Source of the DNA: Micromonospora sp. WMMA1363
Lineage (GTDB): Bacteria; Actinomycetota; Actinomycetes; Mycobacteriales; Micromonosporaceae
Direction of reading: 5' to 3'
Assembly: GCF_030345795.1 (NCBI RefSeq)
Contig: NZ_JAUALB010000001.1
Coordinates: 1,421,001 to 1,485,000, forward strand
DNA: 64,000 nt
Below are positions 46,778 through 54,536 of the stretch, piece after piece. The first letter of the stretch is position 1, and each line of letters opens with the position of its first letter. The translations under genes were made by a program, and so were the position numbers. Under the pieces are notes generated by a model that did no database searches, was not told the origin of the DNA, and worked only from the letters and a program-made list of their open reading frames with translations.

Positions 46778-46907
46778 GGAAGCGCAACGGACCAGGTGGG
46801 CGTGCATCACCCTGTCCGGCCCTGGGCCGGAGGCGATCGCGGCGGGCAGCGGGTACGGCTGCTCGACGGATGGCAGGTGGTGCACGCCCGCCACCGCGGT
46901 GGGGCCA

Positions 46908-48323
46908 TCAGCTGCCACTGCGGCCACCAGTTCGGCCGCCGGACGGGGTGTCGGGGTTGATCAGGTTCAGCGGAGCGGTCGGCGGGCCGTCGGCGGTTCC
47001 GGTGACGAGCCCCGTACCGGCCGGCCGGGCCGTCGGGGCGGGACCACAGCAGCTGTCGGTGCCGGTCGAGTCGGCGGGGCTGCTGTTGCAGACCCCGGTC
47101 TCGGGCAGGTCGAGCTGGACGTCGCGGGCGGCGGCCCAGTCGCCGGCGAGCGCGGCGACCACGGACCGGACCTGCTCGTAGCCGGTGGCCATGAGGAAGG
47201 TAGGCGCGCGGCCGTAGCTCTTCATGCCGACGGCGTAGTAGCCGGGCTCGGGGTGGGAGAGCTCGTCGACGCCGTGCGGCGGGACGGTGCCGCAGGAGTG
47301 CTCGTTGGGATCGATCAGTGGGGCGAGGGCTCGGGTGGCGCCCATGATCGGATCGAGGTCCAGGCGCAGTTCGGCGGCGATGGTGTGGTCGGGTCGGAAG
47401 CCGGTGGCGGCGACGACGCGGTCCACGGTGATGGACTCGGCGGAGCCGTCGGCGTGCCGGACGACGACGGCAACCCGCCCGGCGCTCGGGTTGATCGCGT
47501 GAACGGAGAAGCCGGCGAGCAGGCGGATGCGACCGGCGGCGACGTAGTCGCGCAGCCGGGAGCCGAGCGCCCCGCGGGCGGGGAGGGCGTCTGCGTCCCC
47601 GCCGCCGTAGCTGCGGGTCGGAGATGCCGAGCGGATGGCCCAGGTAACCTCCGTGCCCGGTTCCCGCACGGCGAGGTCGGCGAGACAGAGCAGAGTGTTG
47701 GCGGCGGAGTGGCCGGCACCGACGACCAGGGTGTGGCGGCCGGTGAACCGGGCGCGGTCGGCACCGAGCACGTCCGGCAGGGCGTGTTCCAGGAAGGCGG
47801 TGGCGGTCTGCTCACCGCGGGCAGGCAGGCCGGAGGCGCCCAGAACGTTGGGGGTGCCCCACGTGCCGGAGGCGTCGATGACAGCCCGGGCGAGGATTTC
47901 CTCACCGGTGGCGAGGCGGATCAGGAAAGGAGCGCGCTCGCGGCCGGCGGTGCGGAGCCGGTCGTAGCCGAGGCGGCTGATCGCCTCGACCCGGGCCCGG
48001 TAACGCACCCGCGGCTTGAGCTGGGACAGGTCGGCAAGGGGTTGCAGATAGTCGGCGACGATCTCCGCACCGGTGGGCAGGGCTTCGAGGTCGGGGGCGA
48101 CCCAGCCCGCGTCGTCCAGGAGCCGCCGGGCGACCGGATCCAGGGCGTACCGCCATGGGGAGAACACGCGGACGTGGCCCCACTGGCGGACGGCGGCACC
48201 GGCGCTGTCGCCGGCTTCGAGGACGGTGTGGGGCAGGCCGCGTTCGTACAGGTGGCCGGCGGCCGCGAGGCCGACCGGGCCGGCGCCGACGACCGCGACG
48301 GGTAGCTGGTCCAGGGCGCTCAT
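46908..48323 (-). CDS. Flavin-dependent oxidoreductase of arsenic islands (ArsO-like)
   Basis: 471 residues from ATG 48323 after AAGGAG. FAD motif VAVVGAGPVGLAAAGHLYERG at the N-terminus (about 7-27; shown in part: VVGAGPVGLAAAGH), NADP-type GRHTLVVGAGHSAANTLL in the middle (about 205), and VVAATGFRPDHTIAAEL near 315. A Cys-rich tail CNSSPADSTGTDSCCG follows, a possible metal or arsenic ligand. Such enzymes (called ArsO or ars monooxygenase) recur beside arsenic genes; the exact reaction is not settled to my knowledge. An operator-like palindrome lies upstream. Confidence 0.75.
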   Translation of the reverse strand: MSALDQLPVAVVGAGPVGLAAAGHLYERGLPHTVLEAGDSAGAAVRQWGHVRVFSPWRYALDPVARRLLDDAGWVAPDLEALPTGAEIVADYLQPLADLSQLKPRVRYRARVEAISRLGYDRLRTAGRERAPFLIRLATGEEILARAVIDASGTWGTPNVLGASGLPARGEQTATAFLEHALPDVLGADRARFTGRHTLVVGAGHSAANTLLCLADLAVREPGTEVTWAIRSASPTRSYGGGDADALPARGALGSRLRDYVAAGRIRLLAGFSVHAINPSAGRVAVVVRHADGSAESITVDRVVAATGFRPDHTIAAELRLDLDPIMGATRALAPLIDPNEHSCGTVPPHGVDELSHPEPGYYAVGMKSYGRAPTFLMATGYEQVRSVVAALAGDWAAARDVQLDLPETGVCNSSPADSTGTDSCCGPAPTARPAGTGLVTGTADGPPTAPLNLINPDTPSGGRTGGRSGS

Positions 48324-48343
48324 CAGGCAACTCCTTGGCTTGA

Positions 48344-48356
48344 GATTCATCGAATC
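48344..48356. promoter_or_regulatory. ArsR-type operator candidate before the flavoprotein gene
   Basis: GATTCATCGAATC, a perfect inverted repeat GATTC-N3-GAATC, 21 bases upstream of the flavoprotein start, between it and the GNAT gene. Its CATCGAA core recurs in the divergent arsR promoter at 48949-48955. Confidence 0.5.
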
Positions 48357-48398
48357 AGCAGGGTGCGGTGACCCGCCGGCTACCGGGGAGGGCGGGTG

Positions 48399-48896
48399 TC
48401 AGGTGACGACGGGGCTGCGACGTTCGAGGAGGACCACGTCACGCCACCGGCCGTGGTGGCGGCCGACGCGTTCGCGGGTGCCGATTGTCCGGAACCCGGC
48501 GCCCTGATGCAGGGCCAGGCTCGCGGTGTTCTCGGGGAAGATGCCGGCCTGGATGGTCCAGATCCCGGCGGAGTCGGCGGAGGCGATCAGGGCATCCAGA
48601 AGGATCCGGCCGGCGCCGGTGCCCCGCGCGACGGGGTCGATGTAGACGGAGTGCTCGACCACCCCGGCGTAGACCGCGCGGGTCGAGGTGGGTGAGACGG
48701 CGATCCAGCCGATGACGTGGTCGCCCGGGTCGACGGCGACGAAGCGGTGCCCCGGCAGCCGGCCGGCGTCGAACGCCGTCCAGGTCGGCGCGTTGGTTTC
48801 GAAGCTGGCGTCGCCACTGTCCAGGCCGGCCTGGTATACGGCGAGGACCCGCTCGGCGTCGTCCGCGGTCATGGGGCGGACGGTGATGTCGGCCAT
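48399..48896 (-). CDS. arsN: GNAT N-acetyltransferase (ArsN-like)
   Basis: 165 residues, ATG 48896 after GGAG. GNAT landmarks: VRPMTADDAERVLAVYQAGL, SVYIDPVARGTGAGRILLDA (acetyl-CoA loop R/GxGxG/A), SLALHQGAGFRTIGTRERVG and WRDVVLLERR. The sequence style matches phosphinothricin-acetyltransferase-like ArsN proteins found in arsenic islands; ArsN1 is known to acetylate the antibiotic arsinothricin. It is the first gene of the leftward arm, transcribed from the region shared with arsR. Confidence 0.8.
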   Translation of the reverse strand: MADITVRPMTADDAERVLAVYQAGLDSGDASFETNAPTWTAFDAGRLPGHRFVAVDPGDHVIGWIAVSPTSTRAVYAGVVEHSVYIDPVARGTGAGRILLDALIASADSAGIWTIQAGIFPENTASLALHQGAGFRTIGTRERVGRHHGRWRDVVLLERRSPVVT

Positions 48897-48940
48897 CTGC
48901 AGGCTCCGTTCGGGTGAGGGCCACCTCGGGGCACCTTGTC

Positions 48941-48989
48941 TTGACGTCCATCGAACCAGAGGTTTGCACATTGATTAGAGAGATGTCAA
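48941..48989. promoter_or_regulatory. Divergent arsR/arsN promoter-operator region
   Basis: On the plus strand a -35-like TTGACG (48941-48946) and a weaker -10 TTGCAC (48964-48969) are 17 bases apart, upstream of arsR. On the minus strand TTGACA (48989-48984) points toward arsN. The intervening ATTGATTAGAGAGATGTCAA and CATCGAACCA stretches are AT-rich and contain half-sites like those in ArsR operators. The layout predicts arsenite-relieved repression of both arms by ArsR. Confidence 0.55.
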
Positions 48990-48998
48990 CCTAGAGGC

Positions 48999-49379
48999 AT
49001 GTCGAAACAGCAGGGGTCGCCACCCGTCGACCTCACCACCGACACACCGTGCTGCCCACCGCTCGCGCAGCGCCGGGTTCCCGCCGAGACAGCCGCGATG
49101 CTCGCGCCCGCGTTCAAGGCACTCGGCGAACCGGTACGGCTGCAGCTGTTGTCGATGATCGCCTCCGCCGAGGACGGCGAGGCGTGCGTGTGCGACCTGA
49201 CTCCAGCGTTCGACCTGACCGGCCCGACGATCTCCCATCACCTCAGGACGCTGCGCGAGGCGGGCCTGGTCGATGCCGAGCGGCGGGGCACCTGGGTCTA
49301 CTACCGCGCCCGGCCGCAGATCCTGGGCCAGCTCGCCGCCCTGCTGTCGATGGAGTCGACCCCCGCGTCCGGTCAGTAG
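48999..49379 (+). CDS. arsR: ArsR-family arsenite-responsive repressor
   Basis: 126 residues with an ArsR/SmtB winged helix: AFKALGEPVRLQLLSMIAS, then LTGPTISHHLRTLREAGLVD and WVYYRARPQIL. The Cys pair in GEACVCDL is the classic As(III)/Sb(III) sensing motif (CVCDL). Further Cys occur at the N-terminus (TPCCPP). It is expected to repress the divergent arsenic genes and release on metalloid binding. The ribosome binding site is weak (AGAGG, very close). Confidence 0.93.
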   Translation: MSKQQGSPPVDLTTDTPCCPPLAQRRVPAETAAMLAPAFKALGEPVRLQLLSMIASAEDGEACVCDLTPAFDLTGPTISHHLRTLREAGLVDAERRGTWVYYRARPQILGQLAALLSMESTPASGQ

Positions 49380-49428
49380 GCGCACGGCACCGACACCCGC
49401 GGCGAGGTCAGCTTGACTCCACCATCTT

Positions 49429-49453
49429 GCTCAGTAATAATTGAGTCAATGAA
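49429..49453 (+). promoter_or_regulatory. ArsR-type operator before the fusion gene
   Basis: TTGCTCA-N8-TGAGTCAA, an imperfect inverted repeat around an AT-rich centre (GTAATAAT), ends at the fusion gene's ATG (49449). Its position suggests autoregulation of that gene by its own HTH domain. Confidence 0.5.
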
Positions 49454-50135
49454 CGCTGATCCGTCCACCCTCGCGAAGCGAGCCCGGACCCACGCCGCCC
49501 TCGGCGACCCGGCGCGCCTGGCGATCGTGGACGCGCTCACTCTGGGCGACGCCTCCCCCGGAGAGATCGCCCAGACCCTCGGCATGCCGACGAACCTGGT
49601 CGCCCACCATATCAAGGTCCTCACCGACGCCGGCCTGGTCACCAAGAGTCGTTCCACGGGAGACCGACGCCGCATCTACCTGCGACTCCACCCGGAGGCT
49701 CTCGCCGCCCTCGCCGCCCCACGCCTGACCGGCGTCGGCCGGGTGGTGTTCGTGTGCACCCACAACTCGGCCCGCTCCCAGCTGGCCGCAGCCCTGTGGA
49801 AGCAGCGCACCCGCCGCGCTGTCGCGTCCGCGGGCACGAAGCCTGCCGAGCGGGTCCACCCCCGCGCGGTCGCCGTGGCCCATCGCCACCACCTCGACCT
49901 CGACCCGACCGGCACCGCGCACGTCGCAGACACCGTTCGTCGGGACGACCTGGTGATCGCCGTGTGCGACAACGCGCACGAGGAACTGACCGGCCCGATC
50001 CGGCCCCGCCTGCACTGGTCCGTGCCCGACCCGGTGCGCGTGGACACCGACGAGGCGTTCGAAGCGGCGTACGCCGACCTCGCCGACCGCGTCGACCGGC
50101 TCGCTCCCGCCGTTCTGCCCGGAGGTCGCCGGTGA
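49449..50135 (+). CDS. ArsR-domain/arsenate-reductase-like fusion protein
   Basis: 228 residues. The N-terminal winged helix (about 1-90: ALGDPARLAIVDALTLGDAS, PTNLVAHHIKVLTDAGLVTK) lacks the CVC metal motif. The rest is a low-molecular-weight phosphatase/arsenate reductase domain: VVFVCTHNSARSQLAAALWK contains the CX5R loop (CTHNSARS), with SAGTKPAERVHPRAV downstream. The paired Cys found in thioredoxin- or mycothiol-coupled ArsC (GCGDACP) is not seen here, so it may act as a sensor or phosphatase rather than a reductase. Stop overlaps the next start (GTGA). Confidence 0.88.
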   Translation: MNADPSTLAKRARTHAALGDPARLAIVDALTLGDASPGEIAQTLGMPTNLVAHHIKVLTDAGLVTKSRSTGDRRRIYLRLHPEALAALAAPRLTGVGRVVFVCTHNSARSQLAAALWKQRTRRAVASAGTKPAERVHPRAVAVAHRHHLDLDPTGTAHVADTVRRDDLVIAVCDNAHEELTGPIRPRLHWSVPDPVRVDTDEAFEAAYADLADRVDRLAPAVLPGGRR

Positions 50136-50788
50136 CCGACACCACCGCCCGCCGGCACCAGGAGATCACCCTCGACCAACAGGTCGCCCTGCGCACCGCC
50201 GCAACCCGGCTGGCCGAGGAGTTCGCCGGCAGCTACGGCACCGAGACCGTCGAGCGGTTCCTGCGCAGCAGCTACGACCAGTTCGCCGCCGCCACCATCC
50301 CCAACTACCTTCCGCTGCTAGCCGAACGTTTCGCCCGGCAGCGGCTGCACGCGCTGGCCCGGGTGGAGGGACGTCACCGCGACGCGCGTCCGGTCGTGCT
50401 GTTCCTGTGCACCCACAACGCCGGCCGCTCCCAGATGGCCCTGGGCTTCGTCACCCACTTGGCCGGCGCCCACGCGGTCGCGTGGTCCGGCGGCAGCGAG
50501 CCCGGCATCGAGGTCAACCCCGCCGCGGTCGCGGCGATGGCCGAACGTGGGATCGACATCTCCGAGGAGTTCCCCAAGCCGTGGACCGAGGAGGTTGTCC
50601 GCGCCGCCGACGTGGTGGTCACCATGGGCTGCGGCGACGCCTGCCCCATCTTCCCCGGCACCCGCTACGAGAACTGGAACGTCGACGACCCCGCCGGTCT
50701 GGACGTGGCCGACGTGCGGCCGATCCGGGACGAGATCGAACGCCGGGTCCGCCGGCTGCTCGGCGATCTGGACATCACCACCAGGTAA
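50132..50788 (+). CDS. arsC: Arsenate reductase with N-terminal three-helix domain
   Basis: 218 residues from GTG 50132, 6 bases after GGAGG. Residues about 1-85 form a helical bundle (ATRLAEEFAGSYGTETVERF, TIPNYLPLLAERFARQRLHA), as in mycobacterial Rv2643-type ArsC fusions. The catalytic domain has VLFLCTHNAGRSQMALGFV (CX5R), SGGSEPGIEVNPAAVAAM and TMGCGDACPIFPGTRYENW with the resolving Cys pair. It reduces arsenate to arsenite; in actinobacteria the reductant is usually mycothiol/mycoredoxin or thioredoxin. Confidence 0.9.
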   Translation: MTDTTARRHQEITLDQQVALRTAATRLAEEFAGSYGTETVERFLRSSYDQFAAATIPNYLPLLAERFARQRLHALARVEGRHRDARPVVLFLCTHNAGRSQMALGFVTHLAGAHAVAWSGGSEPGIEVNPAAVAAMAERGIDISEEFPKPWTEEVVRAADVVVTMGCGDACPIFPGTRYENWNVDDPAGLDVADVRPIRDEIERRVRRLLGDLDITTR

Positions 50789-50842
50789 CCGGCACCTCGG
50801 CGCGCTGAGGTGCCCGCACAGATCATGGGAGAGATCAAACTG

Positions 50843-51586
50843 ATGACCATCGCACTCTGGCGGCGCCTGCTGGCCGAGTTCACCGGCACCGCCCTGCTGG
50901 TCACCGCCGTGGTCGGCTCCGGAATCATGGCCGCCGCCCTCTCCCCCGGCGACGTCGGCCTCCAACTGCTGGAAAACTCGATCGCCACCGCCTTCGCGCT
51001 CGGAACGTTGATCCTGATCTTCGGCCCGATCTCCGGGGCGCACTTCAACCCGGTCGTGTCCGCCGCCGACTGGCTCCTCGGACGCCGCGCCGGCACCGGC
51101 CTGACCGCCCGCGATCTCGGCGCCTACGTAGCGGCCCAGATCCTCGGCGGGATCACCGGATCCGTGCTGGCGAACCTGATGTTCGGCCTCGCCGCAATCG
51201 ACTTCTCCGGCAAGGACCGGGCCGCCGGGCACCTCTGGCTGGGCGAGGTCGTCGCCACCGCCGGGCTGGTCCTACTGATCTTCGCTCTCGCCCGCTCCGG
51301 CCGCGCGCCGATCGCCCCCGCCGCCGTCGGTGCCTACATCGGGGCGGCGTACTGGTTCACCTCGTCGACCTCGTTCGCCAATCCGGCCGTCACCATCGGC
51401 CGGGCGTTCACCGACACCTTCGCCGGCATCGCCCCCGCCTCGGTGCCCGGGTTCGTACTGGCGCAGTTGGCCGGACTCGCCGTCGGCGTCGGTCTACTCG
51501 CCGCCCTCTACCCCGACGCCGGCGACGCCGCCGACCAGGTGGTCGTCCCCGCCGAGCCGGCAGCGACCGTCAGCCGACGGTCATGA
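50843..51586 (+). CDS. Aquaglyceroporin of the arsenic island (AqpS-like)
   Basis: 247 residues with six predicted helices. ATG 50843 (MTIALWRRLLAEFTGTALLV) follows GGGAGAG by about 9 bases. The two half-helix motifs are HFNPVVS (NPV, not NPA) and FANPAVT. In Sinorhizobium an aquaglyceroporin in the ars operon (AqpS) replaces the efflux pump, letting arsenite leave after arsenate reduction. No ArsB or Acr3 is nearby, so this protein is the likely arsenite exit. The substituted first motif may change selectivity. Confidence 0.88.
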   Translation: MTIALWRRLLAEFTGTALLVTAVVGSGIMAAALSPGDVGLQLLENSIATAFALGTLILIFGPISGAHFNPVVSAADWLLGRRAGTGLTARDLGAYVAAQILGGITGSVLANLMFGLAAIDFSGKDRAAGHLWLGEVVATAGLVLLIFALARSGRAPIAPAAVGAYIGAAYWFTSSTSFANPAVTIGRAFTDTFAGIAPASVPGFVLAQLAGLAVGVGLLAALYPDAGDAADQVVVPAEPAATVSRRS

Positions 51587-51765
51587 CACGTCGACCGGAC
51601 CAGCGCCGGTCCCTTCCCTCGGTGACCGAGCGGCGACACCGTCCCGGCCGCAACCCGCTGATCGACCACGACAGCACTCTCGGCCACGTCCCGTCCGGCA
51701 ACGCCGACGATGCGCCGGTCGTCCGGACCCACAACCCGCACCGCATCAGGAGAGGCACCTCATGA
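51583..51765 (+). other. Possible 60-codon linker ORF between aquaporin and arsC
   Basis: ATG 51583 overlaps the aquaporin stop and its own stop overlaps the next ATG (ATGA at each end). The product (MTRRPDQRRSLPSVTERRHR..) is Arg/Pro/His-rich with no predicted structure, and no ribosome binding site was sought beyond coupling. Probably non-coding, or only a ribosome bridge. Confidence 0.2.
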
Positions 51766-52169
51766 GCGACAAGCCCAGCGTCCTGTTCGTCTGCGTCCAC
51801 AACGCCGGACGCTCCCAGATGGCCGCCGGCTGGCTCCGCCACCTCGCCGGCGACACCGTCGAGGTCCGCTCCGCCGGCTCCGCCCCCGCCGACCAGGTCA
51901 ACCCCGCCGCCGTCGCGGCCATGCGGGAGGTCGGCATCGACATCACCGGCCAGGCCCCCAAGCTCCTGCAGTACGAGACCGCGGCGTCCTCCGACGTCAT
52001 CGTCACCATGGGCTGCGGCGACGCCTGCCCCGTCTTCCCGGGCAAGCGCTACGAGGACTGGAAACTCGAGGACCCCGCCGGCAAGGGCGTCGAGGCGGTC
52101 CGCCCGATCCGCGACGAGATCCGCGACCGGGTGCAGAAACTGCTCGCCGAGCTGCGTCCCCCTGCGTGA
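51762..52169 (+). CDS. arsC: Arsenate reductase (LMW phosphatase type), second copy
   Basis: 135 residues, ATG 51762 after GGAGAGG. VLFVCVHNAGRSQMAAGWL gives the CX5R loop, then VRSAGSAPADQVNPAAVAAM and VTMGCGDACPVFPGKRYEDW with the resolving Cys pair, ending IRDRVQKLLAEL. A compact single-domain enzyme, distinct from the two longer relatives in the cluster, so this island encodes one clear and two modified arsenate-reductase-type proteins. A hairpin follows. Confidence 0.92.
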   Translation: MSDKPSVLFVCVHNAGRSQMAAGWLRHLAGDTVEVRSAGSAPADQVNPAAVAAMREVGIDITGQAPKLLQYETAASSDVIVTMGCGDACPVFPGKRYEDWKLEDPAGKGVEAVRPIRDEIRDRVQKLLAELRPPA

Positions 52170-52182
52170 CACCCTCCCCACG

Positions 52183-52212
52183 CCCGCCCACCGGCTTCTG
52201 CCGGCGGGCGGG
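52183..52212 (+). terminator. Hairpin after the arsenic operon
   Basis: CCCGCCCACCGGC (52183-52195) pairs with GCCGGCGGGCGGG (52200-52212) with one mismatch, loop TTCT. It lies 14 bases after arsC and closes the rightward arm. Confidence 0.75.
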
Positions 52213-52279
52213 TCGCCGCGGCGGTGGCCGCCCCGGGCCATCGGGGCGGATGGCGTCGGGGACCTGTCTGCCGGCGCCG

Positions 52280-52843
52280 TCAGTGCGGCAGCGGCGCCCG
52301 GGCGCGTAGCAGCGCGGCGACCTGCTCGCACCACTCGCGGTTCTCCTGTTCGAACCGGCGGCCGCGCAGGCACGTCAGGTACGGCCCGATCCGGTCGCCT
52401 TCGCGCAGGAACGTCTCCTCGTCCAGCTCACCGCGCAGCCGCTGCAGCATTCGATCGCAGATGTCCACCTTCGCCGCCGCCACGACCGCGCGGTCCTCGA
52501 GCTGGGCGATGACCGGCGTCGGGTCGAGGCGGTCGACGGCCTGGACCATGACCAACAGGTCCTCCCGGACCGACGACGGTTTCGACGGCGTGGCCGCGAA
52601 CGCGGCCAGCTCCGCCAGGCCGGCGTCGGTGATCGTGAAGAGTCGCTTGTTGGGCCGGTCCCGCTGGATGACCTGCCGGCCGGCGACCAGTCCCTCGCGC
52701 TCCAGCTTGGCCAGCTCGACGTAGAGCTGCTGGGGCACCGCGTACCAGAAGTTCGCCAGCGACACGTCGAAGACCTTGGCCAGTTGGTACCCGCTGTACT
52801 CGCCGTCGAGCAGTGCCGCCAGCACGGCGTGGCGCAGCGCCAT
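52280..52843 (-). CDS. PadR-family transcriptional regulator
   Basis: 187 residues from ATG 52843 after GGGAGG. The PadR winged helix is at the N-terminus (ALRHAVLAALLDGEYSGYQL, WYAVPQQLYVELAKLEREGL, FTITDAGLAELAAFA), followed by a helical C-terminal dimer domain (Vir_C-type). Divergent from the SnoaL/LLM operon; a likely operator lies between them. Confidence 0.9.
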   Translation of the reverse strand: MALRHAVLAALLDGEYSGYQLAKVFDVSLANFWYAVPQQLYVELAKLEREGLVAGRQVIQRDRPNKRLFTITDAGLAELAAFAATPSKPSSVREDLLVMVQAVDRLDPTPVIAQLEDRAVVAAAKVDICDRMLQRLRGELDEETFLREGDRIGPYLTCLRGRRFEQENREWCEQVAALLRARAPLPH

Positions 52844-52872
52844 CGGCCCGACCTCCCGCTTCCCTCATCCCA

Positions 52873-52906
52873 TAGTCAGTGATATGACTACTCCTACAGT
52901 TGACTA
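52873..52906. promoter_or_regulatory. Operator candidate between PadR and SnoaL-like genes
   Basis: TAGTCA-GTGATA-TGACTA (52873-52890) is a perfect 6-bp-arm inverted repeat in an AT-rich island, with a third TGACTA half-site at 52901-52906. Placed 30 bases from the PadR start and about 33 bases from the other start; it fits autoregulation and control of the divergent pair by PadR. Confidence 0.65.
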
Positions 52907-52938
52907 TAGAACGCAGCAGGGGACCAGAGGAGGCAGCG

Positions 52939-53355
52939 GTGAACACCGTCGAGCGATTCCGTGCCGCCGTTGAGGATCGAGACCTGACCGCGTTCGACGG
53001 GTTGTTCGACCCGGACGTGCGCTTCTTCAGCCCGGTGAAGTTCACGCCGTTCGAGGGGGCGCAGGCCGTACACGGGCTCCTCAACGTGCTCCTGCGCACG
53101 TTCGAGGAGTTCCGGTACGTCGGGCAGTTGGCCGGCGAGGCCGAGATCGGCGCGGCGGGCCGGCCGGTCGAGTCGCACATCCTCATCTTCCGCGCGGCCG
53201 CGGGTGGCAGGCAGATCCACGGCCTCGACCTGCTCCAGCTCGGCGACAACGGCCTGATCGTGGAGTTCACGGTCATGGTCCGCCCGCTGTCCGCCGTCAA
53301 TGCCCTGAGTGAAGCGGTCCTCGCCGGCCTCGCCGCCGACGGGATCGCCCTGTGA
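52939..53355 (+). CDS. SnoaL-like/NTF2-fold protein
   Basis: 138 residues from GTG 52939, 5 bases after GGAGG. N-terminal helix VNTVERFRAAVEDRDLTAFD, then FDPDVRFFSPVKFTPFEG, and strands ending GLIVEFTVMVRPLSAVNALS: the cone-shaped NTF2 fold used by SnoaL-type isomerases and ligand-binding proteins. Its stop is 16 bases before the LLM oxidoreductase; they form a PadR-controlled pair. Confidence 0.85.
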   Translation: MNTVERFRAAVEDRDLTAFDGLFDPDVRFFSPVKFTPFEGAQAVHGLLNVLLRTFEEFRYVGQLAGEAEIGAAGRPVESHILIFRAAAGGRQIHGLDLLQLGDNGLIVEFTVMVRPLSAVNALSEAVLAGLAADGIAL

Positions 53356-53371
53356 TCCGGAAGGACGCGCG

Positions 53372-54397
53372 ATGAAACTCGGCTACACCACCGGCTACTG
53401 GTCCGCCGGCCCACCCGCCGGTGTCACGGACGCAATCGCGGAGGCCGACCGCCTCGGCTTCGATTCGATCTGGGCCGCCGAGGCGTACGGGTCCGACTGT
53501 CTCACCCCGCTCGCCTGGTGGGGCGCCGGCACCTCCCGGGTGCGGCTGGGGACCAACATCATGCAGATGTCGGCGCGGACGCCGACCGCCGCGGCGATGG
53601 CGGCGCTCACCCTCGACCACCTGTCCGGCGGCCGGTTCATCCTCGGGCTCGGCGCCTCCGGTCCGCAGGTCGTGGAGGGATGGTACGGCCAGCCGTACCC
53701 ACGGCCGTTGGCCCGCACCCGGGAGTACATCGAGATCGTCCGCGCTGTCCTCGCCCGTACCGGCCCGGTCGAGTACGACGGCGCGTTCTACCAGCTACCG
53801 CACCGCGGCGGCACCGGCCTGGGCAAGCCGCTGAAGTCCACCGTCCATCCGCTCCGCGGCGACATCCCGATCTTCCTCGCCGCCGAGGGGCCGAAGAACG
53901 TGGCGCTGGCCGCCGAGATCGCCGACGGCTGGCTACCGTTGTTCTTCTCCCCCAAGGCGGACGGCTTCTACCGCGCCGCACTGGCGGAGGGCTTCGCCCG
54001 ACCAGACGCCCGCCGCGACCCCGACACGTTCGAGGTCGCCGCGACGGTGCCGATCGTCGTCGACGACGACGTGGAGCGGGCGGCAGACCAGATCCGACCG
54101 TTCGTCGCGCTGTACGTCGGCGGCATGGGCGCCAAGTCGGCCAACTTCCACCGTGACGTCATCGCCCGCCTCGGATACGAGCGGGAGTGCGAGGTCATCA
54201 CCGAGGCTTACCTGGCGGGCAACAAGCGGGAAGCCGTCGCCGCCGTGCCGACCACACTGGTGGAAGACATCGCGCTGATCGGGCCGGCCGCGAAGATCAA
54301 GGACGAGCTGCCACGGTGGCGCGAGACGGTGATCACCACCCTGTTGGTCCAGGGCGGCCCGCGGCAGCTACGCCAGATCGTCGAGTTGGTCGACTGA
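53372..54397 (+). CDS. LLM-class (F420-dependent) oxidoreductase
   Basis: 341 residues of the luciferase-like (alpha/beta)8 fold. The motifs [79 protein letters not shown] and [20 protein letters not shown] identify the F420-dependent N5,N10-methylene-THMPT reductase-like group common in actinobacteria. ATG 53372 follows AAGGACG. A tandem repeat lies directly downstream in the same frame. Confidence 0.9.
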   Translation: MKLGYTTGYWSAGPPAGVTDAIAEADRLGFDSIWAAEAYGSDCLTPLAWWGAGTSRVRLGTNIMQMSARTPTAAAMAALTLDHLSGGRFILGLGASGPQVVEGWYGQPYPRPLARTREYIEIVRAVLARTGPVEYDGAFYQLPHRGGTGLGKPLKSTVHPLRGDIPIFLAAEGPKNVALAAEIADGWLPLFFSPKADGFYRAALAEGFARPDARRDPDTFEVAATVPIVVDDDVERAADQIRPFVALYVGGMGAKSANFHRDVIARLGYERECEVITEAYLAGNKREAVAAVPTTLVEDIALIGPAAKIKDELPRWRETVITTLLVQGGPRQLRQIVELVD

Positions 54398-54400
54398 CGC

Positions 54401-54472
54401 CACGTCGACCCGGACGGCCACGTCGACCCGGACGGCCACGTCGACCCGGACGGCCACGTCGACCCGGACGGC
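54401..54472 (+). repeat. Four exact 18-bp tandem repeats after the LLM gene
   Basis: CACGTCGACCCGGACGGC occurs four times in a row with no mismatch (54401-54472). It starts 3 bases past the stop TGA (54395-54397) and in the same frame would encode (HVDPDG)4. Either a recently expanded minisatellite or a tail that was cut off by the stop. Confidence 0.85.
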
Positions 54473-54536
54473 GGTGCGGGCCAGCCGTGGCAGAGCAAGC
54501 CTCGCGATCGCGGCGTTGACCAGTGACCGTCGCTGG

